Positions 16,673-25,822 are shown, counted from the stretch's first letter. The stretch is DNA of 45,235 nt from Pedobacter sp. AK013 (GCF_014205835.1 NZ_JACHCQ010000042.1:1-45235), one strand, 5' to 3'. Notes: generated by a model from the sequence alone, not told the origin. Translations and numbers: made by a program.

Positions 16673-16696
16673 GTATCAGATGTTTCCATCTGATAC
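16673..16696. repeat. CAGATG palindrome, copy 1
   Basis: A 10-bp perfect inverted repeat GTATCAGATG / CATCTGATAC around TTTC. It is related to the two palindromes at 18054-18077 and 18113-18135. It lies just past the 3' end of the dipeptidase gene. Confidence 0.7.
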
Positions 16697-16717
16697 TGAT
16701 TGCACATACACAAAAAA

Positions 16718-17878
16718 TTACTCCCCTTTATTTCCTCTAATCAAGCGAATAACATTACCTCCCAGAATTTTCTTGATATCCCGTTCAGAGTACCCATTTT
16801 TAATGAGTTCTTCTGTAATTTTAGGGTAATCTGCTACACTATTTATTCCCAGAGGGAAGGATTCGGCGCCATCAAAATCGGCACCCAAGCCTACATGGTC
16901 AATGCCAATTAATTTCACTACATGATTGATATGTTTAACCAGCAACGATATTGGCGGACGTGCAGCATCAGCATCAACCTGATGGTTATAAATTAATGTA
17001 TCTATTGCATTGCTTCTACCATATGTAGCACTCAATGTTTTAAGCTCGCTATCATATTTAGCAAAGAAAGCTTTCTGTTTAGTATTAAATGTAGAATCTA
17101 AGAAACCACTGTAGAAATTAATACAGACTACCCCACCGTTTTTGCCCACAGCTTTAATCTGATCGTCTTTTAAATTCCGCGGAACGGGATTTATTGCATA
17201 AGCACAGCTATGAGAAACAATTACAGGCTTAGTTGAAACTTTGATGGCATCATAAAATGTTCTTTCACCTACGTGTGATAAATCGACCATTACCCCTAGT
17301 TTATTCAACCGTTTTACAACCTGTTTTCCAAAATTATTTAAGCCTGCATTTTCAGGTTTTACTTTACCCGAAGTTTCTTCGGCTGCCGAACTCGACCATG
17401 ATGTACTATTGTTCCAGGTTAAAGTAAGATAGGCCATTCCCCGCTTTGCTAAGCTATCGATATAATCTAGCCGGTTTTCGATCATATGTCCACCCTCTAC
17501 GCCAATCATTGCAGCCAGTTTTTGTTGCTTAACCACTTGTTCTAATTCTTTAGCGCTTGTTACCAATTTAATTTTATCGGGATAGCGTTTAGTTAAACTA
17601 TAAAGCGAATCTATTTCACGGTTAGCCACAGCATATCCACCAGTTTCATCGCACCAAATAGAGAAAAACTGAACATCCAAACCGCCCTGTCTGGCCCTCA
17701 CTAAATCGAAATTTCCTTTTGGCTGAAGTTTACCAATATCAATACCCGATTTGATCTGATTGAAGAGTATATCTCCGTGGGTATCCACTACAATTGCATC
17801 TTGATGAATTTTAGAAATTTGAGCAAAAAGATTGATTTGTAAAACAACTAGGCCAAGAAAAAGGTAAATATTCTTCAT
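16718..17878 (-). CDS. Membrane dipeptidase-like M19 family peptidase
   Basis: Zinc dipeptidase of the renal-dipeptidase family, probably periplasmic. The ATG at 17878 gives a signal peptide of 20 residues (MKNIYLFLGL... ending LFAQ); a start 10 codons earlier would put extra polar residues ahead of it. Zinc ligands are recognisable as DTHGD (residues 32-36), the Glu in GVEGGH, the His residues in DLSHVG and VSHSCAYA, and the GLGADFDG motif near the C-terminus. It ends with GNVIRLI, as the family does. Length (386 residues) is normal. It is a single gene flanked by CAGATG palindromes. The natural substrate is unknown; dipeptides from peptidoglycan or food proteins are likely. Confidence 0.93.
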   Translation of the reverse strand: MKNIYLFLGLVVLQINLFAQISKIHQDAIVVDTHGDILFNQIKSGIDIGKLQPKGNFDLVRARQGGLDVQFFSIWCDETGGYAVANREIDSLYSLTKRYPDKIKLVTSAKELEQVVKQQKLAAMIGVEGGHMIENRLDYIDSLAKRGMAYLTLTWNNSTSWSSSAAEETSGKVKPENAGLNNFGKQVVKRLNKLGVMVDLSHVGERTFYDAIKVSTKPVIVSHSCAYAINPVPRNLKDDQIKAVGKNGGVVCINFYSGFLDSTFNTKQKAFFAKYDSELKTLSATYGRSNAIDTLIYNHQVDADAARPPISLLVKHINHVVKLIGIDHVGLGADFDGAESFPLGINSVADYPKITEELIKNGYSERDIKKILGGNVIRLIRGNKGE

Positions 17879-18053
17879 GTTTAAAGATAGTATTAATTGT
17901 TTCGGCACTTAAGTTTATTTGATAGTTCTTTTACCACTAAGAATCAAGTAACAGTCACTATAGTTCATTCAGGAGTGGACATAAGAATTTCGTTAAGTGC
18001 TCAAAACTCAGGTGTACTAAGATGGCTCAGGTGGTAAAAAATATAACCGCCGA

Positions 18054-18077
18054 CTGTCAGATGGCAACATCTGACAG
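18054..18077. repeat. CAGATG palindrome, copy 2
   Basis: Perfect 10-bp stem CTGTCAGATG / CATCTGACAG with a GCAA loop, between the dipeptidase start and the carboxylase stop. Confidence 0.75.
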
Positions 18078-18112
18078 CACCTAAAAGGTGTAAAAATGCA
18101 GGTAGTAATTAA

Positions 18113-18135
18113 CTGTCAGATGGTAACATCTGACA
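18113..18135. repeat. CAGATG palindrome, copy 3
   Basis: Stem CTGTCAGATG / CATCTGACA with a GTAA loop, only 35 bp after copy 2 and in direct orientation to it. It ends 12 bp before the carboxylase stop codon, so it could also act in the 3' end of that transcript, but it has no T run. Confidence 0.75.
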
Positions 18136-18146
18136 ACACATCATAA

Positions 18147-19775
18147 CTAAGTCTGTATCACTCCAACATTAAACTTCTTCGTAATTGGTGATTGATTGGC
18201 CGCCTCAATCCCCATCGAAATAACCTTCCTGGTTTCCAATGGATCTATAATGCCATCTACCCAAAGGCGCGACGCAGCATAATAAGGTGTAGTTTGGCTG
18301 TCATATCTGTCAGTAATTTCTTTTAACAACTCCATCTCTTTTTCTGGTGTAATTACCTCGCCTTTGGCTTTTAAAGATGCCTCCTGAATCTGAAGCAAGG
18401 TTTTTGCAGCCTGCGAACCACCCATTACTGCAATTTTTGCTGTGGGCCAGGCATAAATCAACCTCGGATCGTAAGCCTTGCCACACATTGCATAATTGCC
18501 GGCACCATAAGAATTCCCCAATACTATTGTAAACTTTGGCACAACAGAATTAGCAACAGCATTAACCATTTTAGCACCATCTTTAATAATACCACCATGT
18601 TCTGATCGGCTACCTACCATAAAACCAGTAACATCCTGTAAAAAAACCAATGGAATTTTCTTCTGGTTACAATTCATAATAAAACGGGCAGCTTTATCGG
18701 CACTATCAGAATAAATTACACCGCCAAACTGCATCTCCCCTTTTTTCGATTTCACCACTTTGCGCTGGTTAGCCACAATACCAACAGCCCAACCATCAAT
18801 ACGTGCTAAACCACAAACAATACTTTGTCCGTAACCTTTTTTGTATTCTTCAAATTCAGATTGATCTACCAAACGGTTAATGATATCCAATATCTCATAA
18901 GGTTTATCGCGGTTATCAGGAAGAATACCATATAATTCTTCTTCTTTTTCTTTAGGTTTAGCAGGTTTTACCCTATCAAAACCAGCATTTTGAGGAGCGC
19001 CCAGCATACTCATGATATTCCTGATACTATCTAAACAAGCCTGATCATTGGGATGCTTATAATCGGTAACACCAGAAATTTCGCAGTGTGTAGTGGCACC
19101 ACCTAAAGTTTCATTATCAACTTCTTCCCCTATGGCCGATTTTACCAGATAAGAGCCTGCTAAAAATACAGACCCGGTTTTATCCACAATCATCGCTTCA
19201 TCGCTCATAATCGGCAAATAGGCACCTCCTGCAACACAAGCACCCATTATGGCCGAAATCTGCACAATCCCTTCTGCCGACATGATGGCATTATTACGGA
19301 ACATTCTTCCAAAGTGTTCTTTATCTGGAAATATCTCATCCTGCATAGGCAAATATACGCCGGCACTATCAACCAGATAAATTACAGGCAGGCGGTTCTC
19401 CATGGCAATTTCTTGCGCACGAAGGTTCTTTTTTGCGGTCATGGGGAACCAGGCTCCGGCTTTTACAGTGGCATCATTGGCTACAATCATACATTGCCTC
19501 CCGCTTACATAACCTATACCACACACCACTCCTGCCGAAGGGCATCCACCCTGCTCGGCGTACATACCATCAGCGGTAAAGGCTCCAACTTCTAAAAAAT
19601 TAGAATCCTTATCAATTAAATAAGCAATCCGCTCGCGGGCCAGCAGCTTGCCTTTTTCCTTTTGTTTTGCAGCGTTCTTTTCGCCACCGCCCAAGTATAT
19701 TTTTTTGAGTCTGGTTTTAAGCTCGTAAACCAGCTGTTTATTTACATCCTCGTTTTTGTTGAATTCGATATTCAT
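18147..19775 (-). CDS. Acyl-CoA carboxylase beta subunit (methylcrotonyl-CoA carboxylase type)
   Basis: Carboxyltransferase subunit of a biotin-dependent acyl-CoA carboxylase, transferring CO2 from carboxybiotin to the acyl-CoA. The N-terminal half carries LLARERIAYLID, GVVCGIGYVSGR and YLVDSAGVYLPMQDEIFPD with HFGRMF; the last is characteristic of the leucine-pathway enzyme rather than propionyl-CoA carboxylase. The C-terminal half has FLQDVTGFMVG, VLGNSYGAGNYAMCGKAY and AVMGGSQAA. The 542 residues are the full length. No biotin carboxylase or carrier subunit gene lies within the window, so its partner must be elsewhere. The exact acyl-CoA substrate is inferred by resemblance. Confidence 0.9.
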   Translation of the reverse strand: MNIEFNKNEDVNKQLVYELKTRLKKIYLGGGEKNAAKQKEKGKLLARERIAYLIDKDSNFLEVGAFTADGMYAEQGGCPSAGVVCGIGYVSGRQCMIVANDATVKAGAWFPMTAKKNLRAQEIAMENRLPVIYLVDSAGVYLPMQDEIFPDKEHFGRMFRNNAIMSAEGIVQISAIMGACVAGGAYLPIMSDEAMIVDKTGSVFLAGSYLVKSAIGEEVDNETLGGATTHCEISGVTDYKHPNDQACLDSIRNIMSMLGAPQNAGFDRVKPAKPKEKEEELYGILPDNRDKPYEILDIINRLVDQSEFEEYKKGYGQSIVCGLARIDGWAVGIVANQRKVVKSKKGEMQFGGVIYSDSADKAARFIMNCNQKKIPLVFLQDVTGFMVGSRSEHGGIIKDGAKMVNAVANSVVPKFTIVLGNSYGAGNYAMCGKAYDPRLIYAWPTAKIAVMGGSQAAKTLLQIQEASLKAKGEVITPEKEMELLKEITDRYDSQTTPYYAASRLWVDGIIDPLETRKVISMGIEAANQSPITKKFNVGVIQT

Positions 19776-19842
19776 AACGGCAATTTAAATTTAATTTTAG
19801 AAAAACAGTATTAACCAAAACGGTTTCTGGTCTAGCGGTAGC

Positions 19843-19966
19843 TTAACCGCAAAGTGCGCTAAGTTTTTTAACTACAAAGTATACAAAGAAAAAGTAATGA
19901 AAAATACAGATTTCTCCTTCAGCTATAATAAATCTCTTTGCTAAACTTTACGTCCTTCGCGGTTAA
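19843..19966. repeat. TTAACCGC inverted-repeat element
   Basis: Terminal inverted arms TTAACCGCAAAGTGCGCTAAG (left) and CTTTACGTCC-TTCGCGGTTAA (right) enclose about 80 bp of AT-rich sequence. The whole is about 124 bp and non-coding, like a miniature inverted-repeat element, in the divergent gap between the carboxylase gene and the DUF2721 gene. Confidence 0.65.
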
Positions 19967-19991
19967 TGTGAGAGATATCCTTTTAAAATGA

Positions 19992-19999
19992 TATTTTTG
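19992..19999 (+). promoter_or_regulatory. Candidate -7 box of DUF2721 gene
   Basis: TATTTTTG matches TAnnTTTG exactly and lies 14 bp before the start codon. No clear -33 TTTG was found. Confidence 0.4.
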
Positions 20000-20013
20000 G
20001 GTAAATCCTAAGA

Positions 20014-20445
20014 ATGGAACTAACCATAAATATACCGGCATTATTGTTTCCTGCCATTAGCTTGATTATGCTGGCTTATACCAACCGGTTTCTGGCACTG
20101 GCGAGTTTGGTAAGAAGTTTAAAATCGAAATATGAAGATGGCGATAAAAATGTGGCGCTTCATCAACAGATTGAAAATTTGCGTTACCGATTAAGGTTAA
20201 TCAAAAACATGCAGGCTTTTGGCGTACTTAGCTTTGCCAGCTGTCTTTTTTGTATGTTTTTTATTTACCTGGAATGGAATACGGTTGCCGAAATTCTTTT
20301 TGCATTGAGTTTGATATTTTTTATGATATCATTAATTGAAATCCAGATCAGTACAAAGGCACTGGAATTGGAGCTGAGCAGTTTAGAAGAATTGGATAAT
20401 CCCTCGATAGTAAGCAGGTTAAAAAAGAAATTTGATAAAAATTAG
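20014..20445 (+). CDS. DUF2721 family membrane protein
   Basis: A 143-residue protein opening with LLFPAISLIMLAYTNRFLALASLVR, the signature of the DUF2721 family, whose function is unknown. Hydrophobic segments are at about residues 7-24, 67-88 and 93-112; the region between the first two is a charged helix (SLKSKYEDGDKNVALHQQIENL) and would lie on one side of the membrane, with a charged tail at the end. The next gene starts 7 bp after the stop codon, so the two are probably cotranscribed. Confidence 0.9.
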   Translation: MELTINIPALLFPAISLIMLAYTNRFLALASLVRSLKSKYEDGDKNVALHQQIENLRYRLRLIKNMQAFGVLSFASCLFCMFFIYLEWNTVAEILFALSLIFFMISLIEIQISTKALELELSSLEELDNPSIVSRLKKKFDKN

Positions 20446-20452
20446 TACGCAG

Positions 20453-20908
20453 ATGGCCATTAATACACCAGAAGAATATTTAAACAGTATTGCTGAAGAA
20501 AGAAAAACACCTGTTTCAAAACTGAGGGATACCATTTTAGAAAACCTGCCAAAAGGTTTTGAAGAAAAAATTACTTATGGTATGCTGGGCTATATTATTC
20601 CATTATCTCTCTACCCTCCCGGCTACCACTGTACACCAGAACAGGCTTTACCTTTTATCAACATTGGTTCGCAAAAGAATTTTATTGTAATGCATCACTT
20701 AGGATTATATGCCTTTACTGATTTACTGGAATGGTTTAAGGCACAATATCCGAAACACAGCAAATACAAATTAGATATGGGAAAAGGCTGTGTCCGTTTT
20801 AAAAAAACTGACGATATTCCATATGTACTCATTGCCGAGCTCATCAGAAAGGTTACGCCCGAGCAATGGATTGAGCAATATGAAAAAGTATATAAACGTA
20901 AAAGCTAG
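20453..20908 (+). CDS. DUF1801 (YdhG-like) domain protein
   Basis: Small soluble protein of 151 residues. Visible family features are the N-terminal YLNSI, the ITYGMLGYIIP stretch, YPPGYHC, PFINIGSQKNFIVMHH and the aromatic-rich C-terminus. The ATG at 20453 (MAINTPEEYL) is preferred; a TTG start seven codons upstream overlaps the preceding gene. The fold is known for the family, but no activity is established. The last 4 bases overlap the convergent lipoprotein gene. Confidence 0.88.
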   Translation: MAINTPEEYLNSIAEERKTPVSKLRDTILENLPKGFEEKITYGMLGYIIPLSLYPPGYHCTPEQALPFINIGSQKNFIVMHHLGLYAFTDLLEWFKAQYPKHSKYKLDMGKGCVRFKKTDDIPYVLIAELIRKVTPEQWIEQYEKVYKRKS

Positions 20909-21444
20909 TTTTGATAAACTATTCCATTAATTTTTAACTTTTTAAAGTTTTCTGCCCAGCCTTTACCTTTTATATATTTTACCAGCGATGGGTGGCCTTT
21001 TAAATTTGGATGATAAATAGGATCAAACGAAAAAGTCATTTCGGTATCCGATTTTTGAACCACGGTTACTTCGTTATCATTTTCATCCTTTTTTCCGGTA
21101 GTAAAAAACTTATCGCCTATTTTTGCATTAAAATCAGCCCTGATATAAGTTTTCAAAGGACTATCAGGATAACCTTCAATCAATTTATTCTGCTCGTCGA
21201 TCCTTAAATAAATTATATTCACTGCATCGCCTCCTACCAACGAATAAAACTTGTAAAAAAGCTTTTTGTTGATGCGAACAGTATCCTGAATTTCGGTATA
21301 GGATTGAGCATTCATATACCATAAATTGCCAATCTGCATCGGCAAGAATGAATCAGCTGCTACATGTTGTTCCTTATTGCTCTGGCAGCATAGGATAAAC
21401 AGGCTCATTAAAACGATACTTAAGAATTTAAAGATTTTTATCAT
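20905..21444 (-). CDS. Hypothetical lipoprotein
   Basis: The 179-residue product has a lipoprotein signal (MIKIFKFLSIVLMSLFILCC, acylated Cys at 19 or 20). The mature part has beta-strand-rich character with a typical opening for periplasmic lipoproteins, FLPMQIGNLWYMNAQSY, repeated mentions of a threaded YLRID / TYIRADF pattern and the closing KINGIVYQN. The NLW-Y opening is common in Bacteroidota surface or periplasmic lipoproteins of unknown role. No catalytic motif is seen. Confidence 0.8.
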   Translation of the reverse strand: MIKIFKFLSIVLMSLFILCCQSNKEQHVAADSFLPMQIGNLWYMNAQSYTEIQDTVRINKKLFYKFYSLVGGDAVNIIYLRIDEQNKLIEGYPDSPLKTYIRADFNAKIGDKFFTTGKKDENDNEVTVVQKSDTEMTFSFDPIYHPNLKGHPSLVKYIKGKGWAENFKKLKINGIVYQN

Positions 21445-21505
21445 GAGTGCATTGCTTTTTCTAATTTAAACGTTAAAAATAAACAATCCGCTACATGGCA
21501 ATAAG

Positions 21506-21967
21506 CTAGTTGATAAAATGATATAAGAAAACAACCTCTCCACTAAATGCAGGCTTTTTCTGGTCTTCAATTTCCATTTCGATACCCATATTTACCTTAG
21601 TTACACCGCGAAGATTAATGATAGAAGCCAATTTTGCTTTAAGCCTTACTTTGCTGTTTACGGTAACAGCTTGTGCAAACCTTAAACTTTCAATCCCATA
21701 ATTGATCTCCATTTTTAAATTCTGGATATCAACTATTTCTTTCCATAAATAAGGGATTAACGATAAAGTTAAATAACCATGTGCTATTGTTGCTTTAAAA
21801 GGACCTTCATTTTGGGCTCTTTCTTCATCAACATGAATCCATTGATGATCTAATGTAGCATCGGCGAATTTATTAATTTGTTCTTGTGTAATGGTGTGCC
21901 ATGAAGAAACGCCTAATTCCTTGCCAAGGTATTGTTCAAACTCTGCGTGGGAGGTGATGATTTGCAT
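21506..21967 (-). CDS. MaoC-like hydratase/dehydratase
   Basis: Hot-dog-fold enzyme related to (R)-specific enoyl-CoA hydratases. The hydratase motif is present: Asp40 and His45 in FADATLDHQWIHVD, followed by GPFKATIAHGYLTLSL, as in the family. The 153-residue length is normal. It probably acts on enoyl-CoA in fatty-acid or related metabolism; the substrate is not determinable. It runs in the same direction as its neighbours on both sides but is separated by 60 and 119 bp, so cotranscription is uncertain. Confidence 0.92.
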   Translation of the reverse strand: MQIITSHAEFEQYLGKELGVSSWHTITQEQINKFADATLDHQWIHVDEERAQNEGPFKATIAHGYLTLSLIPYLWKEIVDIQNLKMEINYGIESLRFAQAVTVNSKVRLKAKLASIINLRGVTKVNMGIEMEIEDQKKPAFSGEVVFLYHFIN

Positions 21968-22030
21968 TTGGTATATATTTTTTTTGCGCCAAGCGTTTTG
22001 CGTGTGGCGGATTGATAATTTCTTAGTATT

Positions 22031-22084
22031 ACTTGATGCTCGCTACTTGATACTTATTATTTGATACTTTCTACTTGATACTTC
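22031..22084. repeat. Degenerate tandem repeat of ACTTGATACT
   Basis: Four imperfect units of (T)ACTTGAT(A/G)CT lie head to tail just past the 3' end of the LOG-family gene. Similar short simple repeats are typical of intergenic DNA in this group. Confidence 0.6.
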
Positions 22085-22086
22085 TT

Positions 22087-22680
22087 CTAACTCAAATTTC
22101 TTTCTCTAAACCAAACCTCATCTGGAATGGCAGAAAAGTCATCCATTTTATCGATTAAAATGTCAGCATTTGCTTCATTAAAAACTAAATCGCGATTGGC
22201 CGGTTTCAAAAATTTACTTTGTACCATCATATCCATTTGGGCAAACAAGGGATCGTAAAAACCATTTACATTTAATACACCGATTGGCTTGTTATGTAAA
22301 CCGAGCTGCAACCAGGTTAACACTTCAAAAAATTCTTCAAGCGTACCAAAACCACCAGGCAAAATCACAAAACCATCACTTAAATCGGCCATTTTCTGTT
22401 TTCTCTGATGCATATTTTCGGTAACAAGCATTTCTGTTAAACCCTGATGACCTACTTCCTTATCCATTAAAAACTGAGGAATTACCCCCGTTACCAAACC
22501 ACCCAACTCCAATACGTCGTTAGCTAAAACGCCCATTACACCAACGCTTCCTCCTCCATAAACCAATCTGATCTGCTGTTTAACAAGCGTTTCTGCCAAT
22601 TGCTTTATTGCATTACGTAGCGCTATATCGCCATTAAAGTTTGAGCCGCAATACACACAAACCGAATTAAGCTTATTCAT
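22087..22680 (-). CDS. LOG family protein (TIGR00730), probable nucleotide 5'-monophosphate phosphoribohydrolase
   Basis: Rossmann-fold protein of the Lonely Guy family, which in plants and several bacteria releases the base from cytokinin riboside monophosphates and probably from AMP-like nucleotides. Motifs are intact: VYCGSNFN near the N-terminus, YGGGSVGVMG (41-50), the catalytic MHQRKQKM (Arg93) and PGGFGTLEE (108-116). Length 197 is standard. It is a single gene with no context pointing to a more specific role. Confidence 0.93.
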   Translation of the reverse strand: MNKLNSVCVYCGSNFNGDIALRNAIKQLAETLVKQQIRLVYGGGSVGVMGVLANDVLELGGLVTGVIPQFLMDKEVGHQGLTEMLVTENMHQRKQKMADLSDGFVILPGGFGTLEEFFEVLTWLQLGLHNKPIGVLNVNGFYDPLFAQMDMMVQSKFLKPANRDLVFNEANADILIDKMDDFSAIPDEVWFRERNLS

Positions 22681-23063
22681 TTAGTTAAAAATTTACCGAA
22701 GTTAAGACTTTATCGGCTTTCTGTAAATTTTAATTCTGCACAAAGCTGTTACAGGTATATTTTTTGAAGCTTAAACCACCAAAAGCAATAGCTTATTTTA
22801 ATTTTTCATTCCAACCTCCAGTTCTCCTAGTCACAGAGAAAATTAATTTCTAGTGCTTTTGATCCGCACAAGAACCACTGGCAAATGTAAAATAGACCTG
22901 ATGGAAGTGAACACGCAGCCAATTCTTCATTGGCAAAGTAAAACGCACAGCAGGACTACCATAAGCGAAAGACAAAGAAACCTGCTCTCCCTAAAACAAA
23001 AAAGGAGCGGCATTACGCCACTCCTTCTAACCAAATATAAGAGAGAAAAGATTGATTTAGATA
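22681..23063. other. Intergenic region LOG gene / TonB receptor 3' end
   Basis: Holds the upstream region of the LOG gene and the terminator of the receptor gene at 22994-23026. A plus-strand open frame at 22853-23221 runs into the receptor gene and shows no protein-like features. No other feature is seen. Confidence 0.55.
22994..23026 (-). terminator. Terminator of TonB-dependent receptor gene
   Basis: Minus-strand stem AAGGAG.GGC / GCC.CTCCTT with an internal mismatch, directly followed by TTTTTTTGTTTT. It begins about 40 bp after the receptor stop codon. Confidence 0.8.
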
Positions 23064-25643
23064 TTAGAATGTATAACGGATGGTTGCTCCGTAAGTTCTC
23101 GGATCGCCCAATACACCTGCATATAAACCAGAGTTGCCTGCTGCAGCCTGTAATTGCTCATAGTAATTTTTGTTTGCGATATTTCTGCTCCAAACAAATA
23201 AAGAGAACTTATCTGATTTGAAACCTAACCTTGCATTAAATAAAGCATAACCTTTAACATTCAGTACGCTTGACGGTGTAGGATTTGAAGAATATTCTGA
23301 ACGATAACTGGCATCACCAGCGATGAAATACCTACCCGCTCTAGTTGCTAAATTACCTGCTGTACTAAGTTCCGAACCGCCAGAAATATTCCATTTCGAA
23401 ATACCTGGTAATCTACCTCCCGATGCATCTTTAAATGCCACTTGGGTAGCAACACCATTTACCAATTCGGTATGCCCGGTTTCTTCTAAGGGAAGAGGAG
23501 CATTTGTAAACTTCACATATTTGCCATCTAGATAAGCCAAAGCAGCATTTAAAGTTAAAAATCTCTCCAGCTGGTAAGTACCGTCTATTTCCAATCCTTT
23601 TACCCTTACTTTTTCAGCATTTGCCAGGTAGCCTCTATTTACGCCCAGTTGTGGCGATTGAACGTTGGTCTGGTAATCTTTAATATCGGTATTAAATGCA
23701 CTAATATTTATAATAGCACCTTTAAACGGCTTTGTTTTAGCACCTAATTCATAGTGCTGCACATATTCAGGCTTAACAACAGCTACTGATAAATCGGCTG
23801 CTCCGGTTGAGGTAGTTGGCAAACCACCTACGTTAACACCCACCGGTTTGTAAGCGGTAGAAAAAGTTCCATAAACGTTTAATTCATGAGTTGGGCGGTA
23901 CGATACGGTAAAGTTACCCGATAAATTGTTATTATCTACCTTTGTTGTAAACTGCTGGTTTGCATATACAGCTGCTTTAAGCGCCAATAATGCTGCATCA
24001 TTAGTTTGTAAACCACCATAGGTAACCCTATCATAATCAACATCCTTTTTATCATATGTATACCTTAAACCTGGCAACACGTGCAGGTTTTTTAAAACTT
24101 CCCAATCAACCTGCGCAAAAATAGCCGCACTTAACGATTTGATGGTAGAGTTGGTTTTAATGCCAAAACCATCCAATAAACCCGGTGTTGAGTATAAAGC
24201 CTGACTTCCGGTATTGCTGGTCTGTACAAATCTCCATTGATCTTTACCTACCTCTTCTGTTTGCGACAAACCTTTTAAATTCTGACCCAAGAAATAAACA
24301 CCGATTACTCCGCTTAATTTGTCGGTAATATTACCCGCATATCTTACTTCCTGCGAGTATTGATCGTGACGTGAAGTACCCTGCGATTTGGTTAACGCTG
24401 CCAATTCTGAGAAATCCCGGTCATTTGTAGGATCCCAGTTCCAGAATCTCCAGGCGGTGGTTGAAGTAAGTGTTCCATTGCCGATTTTGTAATCTACATT
24501 TAAGGATATACCACCGATTGATTGGTTGTGTCTCCAAGGGGTATTGGTATTGATTTCTCTTGAAAAAGGATCGATTTTAGGTTGTTGATAGCCTAAATCA
24601 GAAACAATTTTAGCATACTGGCGGTATGCACTTCTTTCGGTTGGGGTAACACCAGCAATTACCAACGGATAGCCTGCCGGATGCTGAATGCTTACATCAC
24701 CACTTAACAATATCTGTAATTTCTCTGAAGGGGTATAATATAGCTGACCTTTAAAGCCCAGGTTGTTTTGTCCGCTGTATCTTCGTTCTTCTCTCGTATT
24801 CCAGATGGTACCATCGCGCTGTGTACCAGAAATTGAAATTTTTGCAGCAAGATCTTTAGCAATTGCACCAGAAACGGATGTTTTGGCCTGAATAAAATTA
24901 TAGTTCCCAGCGCTCAATTCTACTTTTGCACTAGGTGTTAAAGTTGGTTTACTTGTAGTGATGTTAAATGCACCTGCTGTTGTATTTTTACCAAATAAGG
25001 TACCTTGCGGGCCGCGCAAAATTTCGATCTGCTCAATATCAAGAAAATCGGTAGAGGTAGCAGCCGGACGTGCATGATAAACACCATCTACATAAAAACC
25101 CACCCCAGGATCGATACCATCATTGGTTAAACCAAAAGTAGAACCCAACCCCCTGATATTTAAGGTGGTATTTCTGGCATTCGATGCATATAACTGTACC
25201 GAAGGTACCAATTCTTTCAAACGGTTAACGTTAAAAGCACCTGCATTTTCTGCTGCACGGCCGCCAATAACCGTAATTGGAATCGGCACATCCTGTAAAA
25301 CCTCCGAGCGCCTTCTAGACGTTACCACGATCTCATCTAGTAGCGCATTGTCTACCAAAACCAATTCTATTGGAGTATCCTGGAGTTTTAGTATCTGAAA
25401 ATCCTGTGGTTTATAGCCTACCGAACTTACCTGAAGGTAAAACGGTGTTTCTTGTTTTACATTAATGCTGAAGGCACCTTTTTCATCGGCCACTACGGCC
25501 TGGTTTGTTCCCCTTACCTTTACGGTTGCATTAGGAATTACAGCACCATTGGTTGTTTTAATTACTCCAGTTACAGGACTTTGCGCAAAAGCGAAACCTG
25601 CCGCAAGTAAAAATGAAAAGAGAAAAAGTAAACTTTTGTTCAT
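23064..25643 (-). CDS. TonB-dependent outer-membrane receptor
   Basis: An 859-residue receptor. Signal peptide 1-20 (ending AFAQ); carboxypeptidase-like Ig domain about 22-100 (GVIKTTNGAVIPNATV); TonB-box-like segment EIVVTSRRRSEVLQDVP at about 105-121; plug domain about 120-230 including LRGPQGTLFGKNTTAGAFNI; and a 22-strand-type barrel to the C-terminus, which ends YGATIRYTF with the aromatic terminal residue. The plug is of the siderophore/vitamin receptor kind (FyuA/CirA-like) rather than the SusC kind, and there is no SusD gene alongside, so import of an iron complex or similar small ligand is likely; the ligand is unknown. A strong promoter at 25793-25822 implies a leader of about 145 nt. 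Confidence 0.93.
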   Translation of the reverse strand: MNKSLLFLFSFLLAAGFAFAQSPVTGVIKTTNGAVIPNATVKVRGTNQAVVADEKGAFSINVKQETPFYLQVSSVGYKPQDFQILKLQDTPIELVLVDNALLDEIVVTSRRRSEVLQDVPIPITVIGGRAAENAGAFNVNRLKELVPSVQLYASNARNTTLNIRGLGSTFGLTNDGIDPGVGFYVDGVYHARPAATSTDFLDIEQIEILRGPQGTLFGKNTTAGAFNITTSKPTLTPSAKVELSAGNYNFIQAKTSVSGAIAKDLAAKISISGTQRDGTIWNTREERRYSGQNNLGFKGQLYYTPSEKLQILLSGDVSIQHPAGYPLVIAGVTPTERSAYRQYAKIVSDLGYQQPKIDPFSREINTNTPWRHNQSIGGISLNVDYKIGNGTLTSTTAWRFWNWDPTNDRDFSELAALTKSQGTSRHDQYSQEVRYAGNITDKLSGVIGVYFLGQNLKGLSQTEEVGKDQWRFVQTSNTGSQALYSTPGLLDGFGIKTNSTIKSLSAAIFAQVDWEVLKNLHVLPGLRYTYDKKDVDYDRVTYGGLQTNDAALLALKAAVYANQQFTTKVDNNNLSGNFTVSYRPTHELNVYGTFSTAYKPVGVNVGGLPTTSTGAADLSVAVVKPEYVQHYELGAKTKPFKGAIINISAFNTDIKDYQTNVQSPQLGVNRGYLANAEKVRVKGLEIDGTYQLERFLTLNAALAYLDGKYVKFTNAPLPLEETGHTELVNGVATQVAFKDASGGRLPGISKWNISGGSELSTAGNLATRAGRYFIAGDASYRSEYSSNPTPSSVLNVKGYALFNARLGFKSDKFSLFVWSRNIANKNYYEQLQAAAGNSGLYAGVLGDPRTYGATIRYTF

Positions 25644-25792
25644 GATTAGTTATATAGTTTGTTTAAATGTTGTTGATTAATGACTCGTTCGAAAGTATTC
25701 GATTACTGTTTTAGAGTGGCTACAACAACAATACGAGCGTGTTTTTTGATTTGTCTTCATAATTATTATATAAATCCTATAGATTTAGTCGA

Positions 25793-25822
25793 CAAATATA
25801 TTAATTTTTTTTATCTACCAAA
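25793..25822 (-). promoter_or_regulatory. Promoter of TonB-dependent receptor
   Basis: On the minus strand TTTG (25819-25822), 18 bp, then TATATTTG (25793-25800): a perfect -7 box with a slightly short spacer. The predicted start lies about 145 nt before the ATG, leaving room for a regulated leader. Confidence 0.65.

Noticed and set aside
22853..23221. Plus-strand 122-codon frame
   Set aside because: It runs through the receptor gene's terminator and into the end of that gene; no protein-like features and unusual composition.
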